A DNA stretch of 64,000 nucleotides from Rhodococcus coprophilus NBRC 100603. Its GTDB lineage: Bacteria; Actinomycetota; Actinomycetes; Mycobacteriales; Mycobacteriaceae. A program made the translations under genes and the position numbers. Location: positions 124,001 to 188,000 of the forward strand of contig NZ_BDAM01000005.1 of NCBI RefSeq assembly GCF_001895045.1. The letters run 5' to 3'. Position 1 is the first letter of the stretch. The number at the start of each line of letters is the position of its first letter. Of the stretch, positions 17,603 through 25,148 are shown in pieces. The notes under the pieces were generated by a model that worked only from the letters and a program-made list of their open reading frames with translations, was not told where the DNA came from and did not search any database.

Positions 17603-18678
17603 CGGGCACGCTCCACGATTCGATTGGCGAGCAACACCGTCAGGATCATCACGGCCTGCACGACGGTGCCGATCGAGGCCGGGATCTCCTGGGTGCGCTG
17701 AACGGCCTGGCTACCGAGCGTCAGACCCGAGACGAGGGCCGCCGCAAGGACGATGCCGAACGGATTCCGCCGTCCGAGCAGGGCTACCACGATCGCGGTG
17801 AAACCGATGCCCGAGGAGACGGCGAGCGACAGGCGGAACTCGCTGCCGAGCAACATGATCGCTCCGGCGATGCCACCGAGCGCGCCGCTGACGAGTGCCG
17901 AGGTGACGATGGTGCGGGCGACCGAGATACCGTTTGCCGCAGCCACACTGGGGCTCTCACCGACGATCTGGGACGAGAACCCGAACCGGGTGGAGCGCAT
18001 CAGCCACCAGACCAGCGGGACCGCTGCGACAGCCACGAACACGCCGATGTGGATGCGTGTGCCCGGAATGGTAGCCAGGGCCGCCCAGTCGGGGATGCGT
18101 TCGGATTCGGGAGTGAAGCCGTTGGGGTTGGCGAGAGGTTTGCGGACGGCCCAGGCCAGGGCGTAGAAGACGAGGTAGTTGAGCATGAGCGAGGAGATGA
18201 TCTCGTTCACGCCCAGTCGCGATTTCAGGACGCCGGCGATACCGCCGATGCAGGCGCCGGCAGCGGCGGCGGTGACGGCCACGACGGGAATCGCCACCCA
18301 GGAGGTACCGAGCGGAATGCTCAGGACCACGGCCGCAGCGGTGATGGCTCCCACGTCGTAATGACCCTGTGCGCCGATCGTGATGAAGCCTGTGCGGTAG
18401 GCGATCGCGTAGCCCAGGCCCATGAGCACCAGCGGTGTCATGCCGGTGAGCAGACGTCCGAGCTGGGTGTCGCCGCCGAGTGCGGCGTTCAGCATCGTCG
18501 CGTAGGCCTGTCCGGGGTTGCCACCGGCGAGGACGATCAGTACCGCGCCGACAGCGAGACCCACGACCACGGCGAGGAACGGGATCCCGACGGTGGTCAG
18601 GAGGCCGCGCAGGCGCGAGCTCGTCGCCGGGTCCGGTGTCGGTGCCGCCGTCGGCGGACTCAGCACGTCAGTGCTCAT
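17599..18678 (-). CDS. Nucleoside ABC transporter permease (first, NupP-like)
   Basis: 359 aa, multi-pass membrane protein. Signatures are AYRTGFITIGAQGHYDVGAITA, LGVNEIISSLMLNYLVFY and GESPSVAAANGISVARTIV. The long cytoplasmic N-terminus (about 25 residues rich in Pro/Thr) is typical of NupP-like proteins. The ATG at 18678 overlaps the ATPase stop (ATGA), which sets the start; the much longer upstream open frame is an antisense-like shadow of the ATPase gene. Confidence 0.9.
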   Translation of the reverse strand: MSTDVLSPPTAAPTPDPATSSRLRGLLTTVGIPFLAVVVGLAVGAVLIVLAGGNPGQAYATMLNAALGGDTQLGRLLTGMTPLVLMGLGYAIAYRTGFITIGAQGHYDVGAITAAAVVLSIPLGTSWVAIPVVAVTAAAAGACIGGIAGVLKSRLGVNEIISSLMLNYLVFYALAWAVRKPLANPNGFTPESERIPDWAALATIPGTRIHIGVFVAVAAVPLVWWLMRSTRFGFSSQIVGESPSVAAANGISVARTIVTSALVSGALGGIAGAIMLLGSEFRLSLAVSSGIGFTAIVVALLGRRNPFGIVLAAALVSGLTLGSQAVQRTQEIPASIGTVVQAVMILTVLLANRIVERAR

Positions 18679-20231
18679 GCCGCCACTTCCTGGAATCCGC
18701 CCATCGCGGAACCGAGAGCCTCCCGGTCGAACGGGCCCTTGTCGAATTCCGCGACGATGCGGCCGCGATACAGGACGACGACGCGGTCTGCGAGACTGCA
18801 GATCTCGTCGAGGTCCGAGGAGATCAGCAGGATCGCGGCACCCCGTGCCCGGTGTTCGACGAGGGTGTCCCACACGAACTCGGTGGCCCCGACGTCGAGA
18901 CCTCGGGTGGGCTGGGCGACGACCAGTACGTCCGGAGCACCGTCGAGAACCCGGCCGAGCACCACACGCTGGGCGTGACCGCCGGACAGCGTGCCCGCGA
19001 GCGTACGTGGGCTCGAGGCCTTCACCGAGAGCGCCGCGATGATGCGTTCGGCTCGGTCTCGGATGGCGTTGCGGGACAATCGTCCCCCGCGGCGGGCGAG
19101 GGGAGGGGTGGTGTAGCTGTCGACTGCGAGATTCGTGTCGATGCCGAGTGATTTCACCAGGCCGCGGGTATAGCGGTCGGACGGAACGATGCCGACCCCG
19201 GCGTCGCGGAGCGAGCGCGGACTGGAGATGTCGACCTCCTTGTCGGCGATGCGCACCGCACCGGACGGATCGGCGGCAAGACCGGAGAGCACGTCCTCGA
19301 GCGCGGACTGTCCGTTGCCCTCGACGCCGGCCACCGCGACCAGTTGGCCGGCCCCCACCCGCAGGGTCACCTCGTCCAGCTTTCCGGGTACCGAGACCCC
19401 GACGAGTTCGAGCATGCGTCCTCCGGACGGTTCGGAAGCGGCCCGCCGGATGCCGAGTCCGACGTCGCGGCCCACCATGTCGCGGGCGAGTTCGGCGGTG
19501 GTGACCTCGGCGACCGGCTTCTCGGCCACGAGCCTTCCTCCGCGGAGGACGCCGACCCGGTCGGCCGCTTCGAGTACTTCTTCGAGGTGATGCGTGATGA
19601 GCACGATTCCGACACCCCGCTCGACCGCCAGATCCCGAATCTGCGCGAGCAGTGAATGCACCTCCGCTGGAGCGAGATTCGCGGTCGGTTCGTCGAGGAG
19701 CAGATAGCGGGCTCCGAGGTGGAGGGCACGAAGGATCTCGACGCGCTGTTGCTCGCCCACCGACAGCGTGTCGACGCGTGCCGCGGGGTTGCAGGCCAGG
19801 CCGGTTTCGGCTGCCAGCGTGGAGATTTCGTCGCACGTGCGGCGCAGCCGTCCCCGGCCGACGACTCCCCGCGAGCGCCCGAGCAGGAAGTTCTCGGCGA
19901 CCGTCATCGACGGTACGAGCATGAAATGCTGGTGCACCATCGCGATGCGGTCGCGGCCCCCGGCGTCGAGCGACCGATCGTCGACGGTGACGGTGCCCGC
20001 ATCCGGAGGTAGCAGTCCGGTGAGAATCCGCATCAGCGTGGACTTTCCGGCACCGTTCTCGCCGAGGAGTGCGTATACCTCGCCGGGCCGAATGTGGAGC
20101 GAGACGTCTCGGAGGACGATGTTGTCTCCGAACGACCGCGCGATGCCCTGCATCACGACGCCGTCGTCGGCGCCGGGGAGTTCGGTCGCCGGTGCGATGG
20201 TGATGCGGGATGTAGAAGCTGGTGTCACCAT
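18675..20231 (-). CDS. Nucleoside ABC transporter ATP-binding protein with two NBDs (NupO-like)
   Basis: 518 aa with two fused nucleotide-binding domains. The first has Walker A GENGAGKST, signature LSVGEQQRVEIL and Walker B LLLDEPTANL. The second has a degenerate Walker A, GVEGNGQSA, as is usual in this family, and signature LSGGHAQRVVLG. The domain order and degeneracy match RbsA/NupO-type importer ATPases. ATG 20231 is chosen, with GGAAGG about 10 nt upstream and the homologous region starting soon after. First gene of the operon, divergent from the XRE-cupin regulator across about 150 nt that holds the candidate operator. Confidence 0.9.
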   Translation of the reverse strand: MVTPASTSRITIAPATELPGADDGVVMQGIARSFGDNIVLRDVSLHIRPGEVYALLGENGAGKSTLMRILTGLLPPDAGTVTVDDRSLDAGGRDRIAMVHQHFMLVPSMTVAENFLLGRSRGVVGRGRLRRTCDEISTLAAETGLACNPAARVDTLSVGEQQRVEILRALHLGARYLLLDEPTANLAPAEVHSLLAQIRDLAVERGVGIVLITHHLEEVLEAADRVGVLRGGRLVAEKPVAEVTTAELARDMVGRDVGLGIRRAASEPSGGRMLELVGVSVPGKLDEVTLRVGAGQLVAVAGVEGNGQSALEDVLSGLAADPSGAVRIADKEVDISSPRSLRDAGVGIVPSDRYTRGLVKSLGIDTNLAVDSYTTPPLARRGGRLSRNAIRDRAERIIAALSVKASSPRTLAGTLSGGHAQRVVLGRVLDGAPDVLVVAQPTRGLDVGATEFVWDTLVEHRARGAAILLISSDLDEICSLADRVVVLYRGRIVAEFDKGPFDREALGSAMGGFQEVAA

Positions 20232-20342
20232 TCGGTGTGACCTTCCGAGTAATTCGCTATTTGTTAAGGCGAGACGATCCAGGGTCCGGGTTGAGAGACC
20301 ATGTCCGATCCGTGACGTTTGTGTTTCAGGGTTCGGAAAACG

Positions 20343-20360
20343 GTTTCGTTTGTACGAAAC
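20343..20360. promoter_or_regulatory. Candidate operator of the XRE-cupin regulator
   Basis: Inverted repeat GTTTCGT-TTGT-ACGAAAC (7-bp perfect arms, 4-bp spacer). It lies in the divergent region between the nucleoside importer operon and the regulator gene, 22 nt before the chosen GTG. A single half-site ACGAAAC recurs at 20983-20989, before the second oxygenase. Probably an autoregulatory and importer-control site. Confidence 0.6.
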
Positions 20361-20381
20361 ATGCGACGTGGAGGGGGAGAT

Positions 20382-20981
20382 GTGACACCGGAAGAACACG
20401 ATCGGGTTGCCCGGGTCGGACGAGCTGTTCGTGTCGCTCGCAGACAGGCAGGACTCAGTGCTCGTACGCTGGCGGCGCGCGCCGGGATCAGCCAGGCGTT
20501 CCTGAGCCAGGTCGAGCGCGGTCTCAACGTGCCGTCGCTTGCGTCCCTGTACAAGATCGCCGACGCGCTGGATTGCTCACCGTCGTATTTCCTCGACGCG
20601 CCGTCGGACGGGGAGGTGCTGGTGGTGCGGGCGGATCGGCGAAGTGCCCGGTCGGTGACCAGTGCTCCCAGTACACCGAACGTGTGGGTGGCGCAGGGAA
20701 ACGGAGCGATAGCCGAGGTGTACCAGTACGTCATACGGCCCGGCGACGACGTCGAAGGCTGGTTTCGCCGCGCGGACGACCTCGTCCTCGTAGTGGTGAG
20801 CGGCTGTCTCGAGGTGCAGGTGCGTGGCCGTGCTCCGGTCCTTCTCGACGTGGGCGACTGCCTGTTCGCTGTTGCCGGCACCGAGATGCGTTGGGAACAC
20901 CGGGGAGTGGAAGACGTGCGGGTGGTGCTGTGTGTGGCGATGCCGGGAGCGCGCCCCGTAACACGGTCCTCACCGGCGTGA
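20382..20981 (+). CDS. XRE-family regulator with C-terminal cupin domain
   Basis: 199 aa. The helix-turn-helix is at about residues 10-65 (LSARTLAARAGISQAFLSQVERGLNVPSLASLYKIADALDC). The C-terminal half is a small beta-barrel: PGDDVEGWFRRADDLVLVVVSGCLEVQVRGRAPVLLDVGD and later FAVAGTEMRWEHRG, the cupin sensor domain. GTG 20382 is favoured because GGAGG (20370-20374) lies 7 nt upstream; ATG 20361 is the alternative and would place the start against the operator. It sits between the importer operon and the second oxygenase, so it is the likely local regulator responding to a small ligand such as a nucleobase. Confidence 0.85.
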   Translation: MTPEEHDRVARVGRAVRVARRQAGLSARTLAARAGISQAFLSQVERGLNVPSLASLYKIADALDCSPSYFLDAPSDGEVLVVRADRRSARSVTSAPSTPNVWVAQGNGAIAEVYQYVIRPGDDVEGWFRRADDLVLVVVSGCLEVQVRGRAPVLLDVGDCLFAVAGTEMRWEHRGVEDVRVVLCVAMPGARPVTRSSPA

Positions 20982-21050
20982 GACGAAACGGCAGCATCGC
21001 GGGAATTAACTGATAGCGATCATCTCGCAACCTGCCTTCAGGAGAACCAC

Positions 21051-22007
21051 ATGGACACCCTCCCCGTCATCGACCTGCGGCCGTTGCGCGACGGGAGCGA
21101 TCCCCGCGGTGTCGCCGACGCGCTCGACGCCGCCTGCACCGACCTCGGCTTCTTCGTCGTCACCGGCCACGGACTCGACCCCGAACTTCGTACCGAGACC
21201 ATGGAACAGGCGCGCCGATTCTTCGCGCTGCCGTTCGAGGAGAAGATGGCGATTTCGATCGCGAAGTCGTCGTGCCACAGCGGATATGTGCCGTCCAAGG
21301 CCGAAACCCTCGACGACGCGCTCGGCGCCGACGCCAAGGAAGCGCTCGACATCACCTACGACCGGGGCACCGATCATCCGGAGGTCATCGCCGGGACGCC
21401 ACTGCACGGGCCGGCACAGTGGCCGTCCGCACTCATGCCGGCATTCAAGAGTGTGGCCGACGAGTACGCCCACGCCTGCCTCGAGATCAACACACATCTG
21501 ATGCGCGGTATCGCACTGGCGCTCGGTTTGGCGCCCGGGGCATTCGAGCCGATGTTCACCGATCCGATCGCCTCGCTGCGGATGCTGCACTACGCACCGG
21601 CCGGCCCGGGAGAAGTCGCGCCGGGTGCAGGTGCGCACACCGACTACGGCTCCCTGACGCTGCTCGCACAGGACGACGTCGGAGGGCTCCAGGTCGCGGC
21701 GCGCGGCGGAGGTTGGATCGATGTCGTCACCCCACCGGATGCGCTCATCGTCAACCTCGGCGACATGATCGCCCGCTGGACCAACCACCGTTACGTGTCC
21801 ACACGGCACCGTGTGCTGAATCCGGTGGGGCAGCACCGCTATTCGCTTCCGTACTTCGTCGCTCCGGATTTTCATGCGGTTATCGAGGCGATCCCGACGT
21901 GCGTGGAACCCGGGACGGAACCGATCTATCCGCCCGTCACCGCCGGTGAATACATGTTGTCGCGGTTCGATGCGACGCACGATTACCTCAAGACGAAAGC
22001 GTCGTGA
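21051..22007 (+). CDS. 2-oxoglutarate/Fe(II)-dependent oxygenase, second copy type
   Basis: 318 aa, isopenicillin-N-synthase-like superfamily. DIOX_N starts LPVIDLRPL and contains GFFVVTGHGLD. Fe ligands are His196-x-Asp198 (AGAHTDYGSLTLL) and His253 (VSTRHRV). The 2OG clamp is Arg263-x-Ser265 (HRYSLPYF). All ligands are present. It is clearly related to, but not a recent duplicate of, the oxygenase at 10319. ATG has AGGAGAA at the right spacing. It follows the XRE-cupin gene by 69 nt, in which ACGAAAC recurs. Substrate unknown; thymine-7-hydroxylase-like activity on a nucleobase is a context-based guess. Confidence 0.88.
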   Translation: MDTLPVIDLRPLRDGSDPRGVADALDAACTDLGFFVVTGHGLDPELRTETMEQARRFFALPFEEKMAISIAKSSCHSGYVPSKAETLDDALGADAKEALDITYDRGTDHPEVIAGTPLHGPAQWPSALMPAFKSVADEYAHACLEINTHLMRGIALALGLAPGAFEPMFTDPIASLRMLHYAPAGPGEVAPGAGAHTDYGSLTLLAQDDVGGLQVAARGGGWIDVVTPPDALIVNLGDMIARWTNHRYVSTRHRVLNPVGQHRYSLPYFVAPDFHAVIEAIPTCVEPGTEPIYPPVTAGEYMLSRFDATHDYLKTKAS

Positions 22008-22180
22008 GGTTTCCCGGTGCTGCCCGATCGTGTGTGGGCGGCCCACGGGGCAGGTTCGAAGTGCTCCGAACGTCCGATTTCGCCCGAAAAGCGTCCGCGC
22101 CACCTACCGTGAGACACATTCCGCCGAGCGCGACACAAGGCGGTCTTCGCTAGGGAACGCCACGATCCGGGGAGTCATTA

Positions 22181-24487
22181 ATGGCCGAGCATCATTTGTG
22201 GATACGTCCCATCGAGACGGTGGGTGCCGAGGACGCACCGATGGTGGGTGGCAAGTCCGCCAATCTCGGTGAGCTCACGCGGGCGGGTTTTCCGGTTCCA
22301 CCCGCGTTCGCTGTCACCGCGGACGCGTACATCGACGCGATGCAGGCGGCGGGGCTTCGTGCCCGACTGGCTGCCGAGGCGGTGCCGGCTCCCGATATCG
22401 ACGAAGCAACACTCATCCGCACCTCGGCCGAACTTGCCGAATCGGTGACGAACGCGTCTGTTCCGGACGAGATGCGGGCGGACATCGTCGCGGCGTACGA
22501 GGCTCTCGGGGCGCGTGTTGCGGTGGCAGTTCGGTCGTCGGCGCCGGCGGAAGACGCGGCGGACACCTCGTTCGCGGGAATTCACGAGTCCTACACCAAC
22601 ATCGTCGGTGCCGAGGCGGTGGTTCGTGCGGTGCAGGCCTGCTGGGCGTCGTTGTGGTCCGAGCGTGCCCGCACCTATCGGGGGATCCGAGGGATCTCGG
22701 AGGAACCGTCCATCGCGGTCGTCGTGCAGGTGATGGTCAGGTCGGAGTCGTCCGGTGTGGCGTTCACCGCCGATCCACGCACGGGCGAGTTGGACCGCAT
22801 CGTGATCGAGGCAGCGCTCGGGCTCGGGGAAGTCGTCGTCGGCGGGCAGGTCGAGCCGGATACCTACGTCGTCGCCAAGGACGGCTTGCAGGTGCTCGAC
22901 GTGCACCTCGGGCATCAGGAGTTCGAAATCGCCTCGACCGAGCAGGGCGACAGCCGTGTGGCGGTCGATCCGGCCCGCGGTGTCCAGGTCCTCGACGACG
23001 ACCAGATCGACAGGGTTGCACGACTGGCCGTCGGCGTGGAACAGCACTACGGCAGCCCACAGGATCTCGAGTTCGCCTTCGCCGAAGGCGACCTGTGGAT
23101 CGTGCAGGCGAGGCCGATCACAACGCTGAACGGGCAGGGCACGGGGAGACCGAATGGATCGACAGCGGGTCCGTCCGGTGACGGGGACACGGCACCTTTG
23201 CTGATCGGACTGGGCGCGGGCCCCGGTTCGGCGACCGGGCGGGTGCGTGTACTGCGCGACCTCGCGGACGGGAAGAGACTCACCGACGGTGAGATCATCG
23301 TGGCACCGATGACCCGGCCGGACTGGCTGCCCATTCTGCGGAGAGCCGGCGGGATCGTCACCGACGGCGGTGGAATCACCTGTCACGCCGCGATCGTCGG
23401 TCGCGAACTCGGGAAGCCGGTGGTCGTCGGTGCGCGCTCGGCAACGACCACGCTGAGGGACGGACAGGTGATCACGGTCGACGGCGACGCGGGCGTGGTG
23501 TTCGAGGGGGCAGTGACCACCGCCGGCAGTCGGGCAAGGGCAGACGAGGCCGGTACGGCGGCCGTGGGTAGCGCTCCGACGGTCACCGCGACCTCGGTGT
23601 ACGTCAACCTTGCCACGCCGGACGCAGCCGAGGCCGTCGCCGCGACCGACGTCGACGGTGTCGGCCTGCTGCGGGCGGAATTCATGATCACCGAGGCGCT
23701 GGCAGGGGAGCATCCGGCGCACATGATCGCGGAGGGCCGCCGCGACGAGTATGTCGAGAAGATGGCGGCCGGTGTCTCGCGGATCGCCGCGGCATTCGCG
23801 CCCCGGCCGGTGGTCTACCGGGCGATCGACCTGCGCAGTAACGAATTCGCCGACCTGGAAGGTGGTGAGATCGAACCCGACGAGGCGAATCCGATGATCG
23901 GCTATCGGGGTTGTTTCCGGTACGTCCGTGATCCGGAGTTGTTCTCCCTGGACCTCGACGTGATACACCGCGTGCGGAGCGCGTATCCGAACGTGCACTT
24001 GATGATTCCCTTCGTGCGTACACGGTGGGAATTGAAGGAGTGCCTTGCACAGCTCGACGCACATCCGCTCGGCGCAGATCGTCGGATGTGGCGCTGGATC
24101 ATGGCCGAGGTGCCGTCCGTCGTCTACTGGTTGCCCGAATACGCCGCACTCGGTATCGACGGTGTGTCGATCGGCAGCAACGACCTGACCCAGTTGATGT
24201 TGGGGGTGGACCGGGATTCCGAGGTCTGCAAGGACCTGTTCGACACCTTGGACCCGGCAGTACTCGACGCGATCGACCACATCATCGACCGTGCATCCGC
24301 AGCCGGACTGACGACGTCGCTCTGTGGTCAGGCCGTGTCGACGAGCCCCGCCCTCGCCGAGCACCTTGTGCGCCGCGGCATCACGTCGGTTTCCGTCACT
24401 CCCGATGCCGCAGCACGCACCAGACGAACGGTCGCACAAGCGGAACAGCGAATCGTGCTCGGCAGGGCCCGCCGGAACGAAGAATGA
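22181..24487 (+). CDS. ppsA: Phosphoenolpyruvate synthase
   Basis: 768 aa, close to the usual size. It makes PEP from pyruvate and ATP for gluconeogenesis. The N-terminal ATP-grasp-like PPDK_N domain has VGGKSANLGEL and RSSAPAEDAADTSFAG. The swivelling phosphohistidine domain has TDGGGITCHAAIVGRELGKPVVVG with His402. The C-terminal PEP/pyruvate TIM barrel has VGLLRAEFM, DLRSNEFADLEGG, GYRGCFRYV, SIGSNDLTQL and SLCGQAVS, where the Cys is the catalytic acid. A low-complexity Gly/Ser/Pro linker (about residues 320-340) joins the first two domains. ATG 22181. It is followed by a GNAT gene 49 nt on. Confidence 0.93.
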   Translation: MAEHHLWIRPIETVGAEDAPMVGGKSANLGELTRAGFPVPPAFAVTADAYIDAMQAAGLRARLAAEAVPAPDIDEATLIRTSAELAESVTNASVPDEMRADIVAAYEALGARVAVAVRSSAPAEDAADTSFAGIHESYTNIVGAEAVVRAVQACWASLWSERARTYRGIRGISEEPSIAVVVQVMVRSESSGVAFTADPRTGELDRIVIEAALGLGEVVVGGQVEPDTYVVAKDGLQVLDVHLGHQEFEIASTEQGDSRVAVDPARGVQVLDDDQIDRVARLAVGVEQHYGSPQDLEFAFAEGDLWIVQARPITTLNGQGTGRPNGSTAGPSGDGDTAPLLIGLGAGPGSATGRVRVLRDLADGKRLTDGEIIVAPMTRPDWLPILRRAGGIVTDGGGITCHAAIVGRELGKPVVVGARSATTTLRDGQVITVDGDAGVVFEGAVTTAGSRARADEAGTAAVGSAPTVTATSVYVNLATPDAAEAVAATDVDGVGLLRAEFMITEALAGEHPAHMIAEGRRDEYVEKMAAGVSRIAAAFAPRPVVYRAIDLRSNEFADLEGGEIEPDEANPMIGYRGCFRYVRDPELFSLDLDVIHRVRSAYPNVHLMIPFVRTRWELKECLAQLDAHPLGADRRMWRWIMAEVPSVVYWLPEYAALGIDGVSIGSNDLTQLMLGVDRDSEVCKDLFDTLDPAVLDAIDHIIDRASAAGLTTSLCGQAVSTSPALAEHLVRRGITSVSVTPDAAARTRRTVAQAEQRIVLGRARRNEE

Positions 24488-24536
24488 CGCGGCGGCCCAT
24501 GCGGTGTCCCGATTCCGTGGAAGGACGTATGAGCCG

Positions 24537-25148
24537 GTGTCCGCAGAACAGCGCGCGGTCAGCCCCGACCTGGTGATCCGCCCGCTGGGTCCGCAGGACG
24601 AGGACTCGGTCCGGGCCTTGCACGAGCATCTCACCCAGCGCGACACGTACCTGAGATTCTTCACTGTGGCCCCACGGCGCGTGGACGAGCTTGCGGAAAT
24701 GCTGTGCCGCCAGGACGACAGACATGTGAGCTTGGGGGCGTTCGACGATGCCGCGGTGGTCGCAGTAGCGAACTACACCGTCCTCGATGACGACGTCGCA
24801 TCGGCGGAATGCGCGGTCGCCGTGAGCCACCCCATGCAGCATCACGGCATCGGAACCGCCTTGCTGCAACGCCTGGTCGATATTGCACGAGCACGCGGAA
24901 TTCGGCGTCTGTCGGCGTACGTGTTGTCGGTGAACACCACGATGCTGCAGGTCCTCGGAGAACTGGGATGGGTCCGGAACGGGAGCGAGCCGGGATCTGT
25001 CGTTCAAGTCGATATCGCGCCCGCCGATCCTCTGGGAAACGGAGGCTCCCGCGTCGCGGTGGACTCGTCCCTCCGGGTACCACCGGATCGGCCGGAGGGT
25101 GGTCCATCCGGTACGTCGGCGAACGGTCCTTCAGTCGTGGGTCCGTAA
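24537..25148 (+). CDS. GNAT-family N-acetyltransferase
   Basis: 203 aa. One GNAT domain runs from [31 protein letters not shown] through the acetyl-CoA loop [30 protein letters not shown] to [13 protein letters not shown]. The head resembles the GNAT half of Pat-like protein acetyltransferases (RFF motif). A Pro/Gly-rich C-terminal tail of about 35 residues follows. GTG 24537 is chosen, with GGAAGGA 11 nt upstream; GTG 24504 is possible. It probably forms an operon with ppsA; regulation of a metabolic enzyme by lysine acetylation is a possibility, not shown. Its 3' end overlaps the P-type ATPase gene by 18 nt (convergent). Confidence 0.82.
   Translation: MSAEQRAVSPDLVIRPLGPQDEDSVRALHEHLTQRDTYLRFFTVAPRRVDELAEMLCRQDDRHVSLGAFDDAAVVAVANYTVLDDDVASAECAVAVSHPMQHHGIGTALLQRLVDIARARGIRRLSAYVLSVNTTMLQVLGELGWVRNGSEPGSVVQVDIAPADPLGNGGSRVAVDSSLRVPPDRPEGGPSGTSANGPSVVGP

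Noticed and set aside
8941-22007. XanA-type xanthine hydroxylase as identity of the oxygenases
   Set aside because: XanA belongs to the TauD/AsfD group; both proteins here have the DIOX_N and isopenicillin-N-synthase arrangement.
22034-22046. GTGGGC-G-GCCCAC palindrome downstream of the second oxygenase
   Set aside because: Short, very GC-rich and without T-tract; may be chance. Could be a weak terminator but cannot be supported.
22178-24664. Open frame of 828 codons antisense to ppsA
   Set aside because: Shadow frame; the ppsA motifs on the plus strand are complete.
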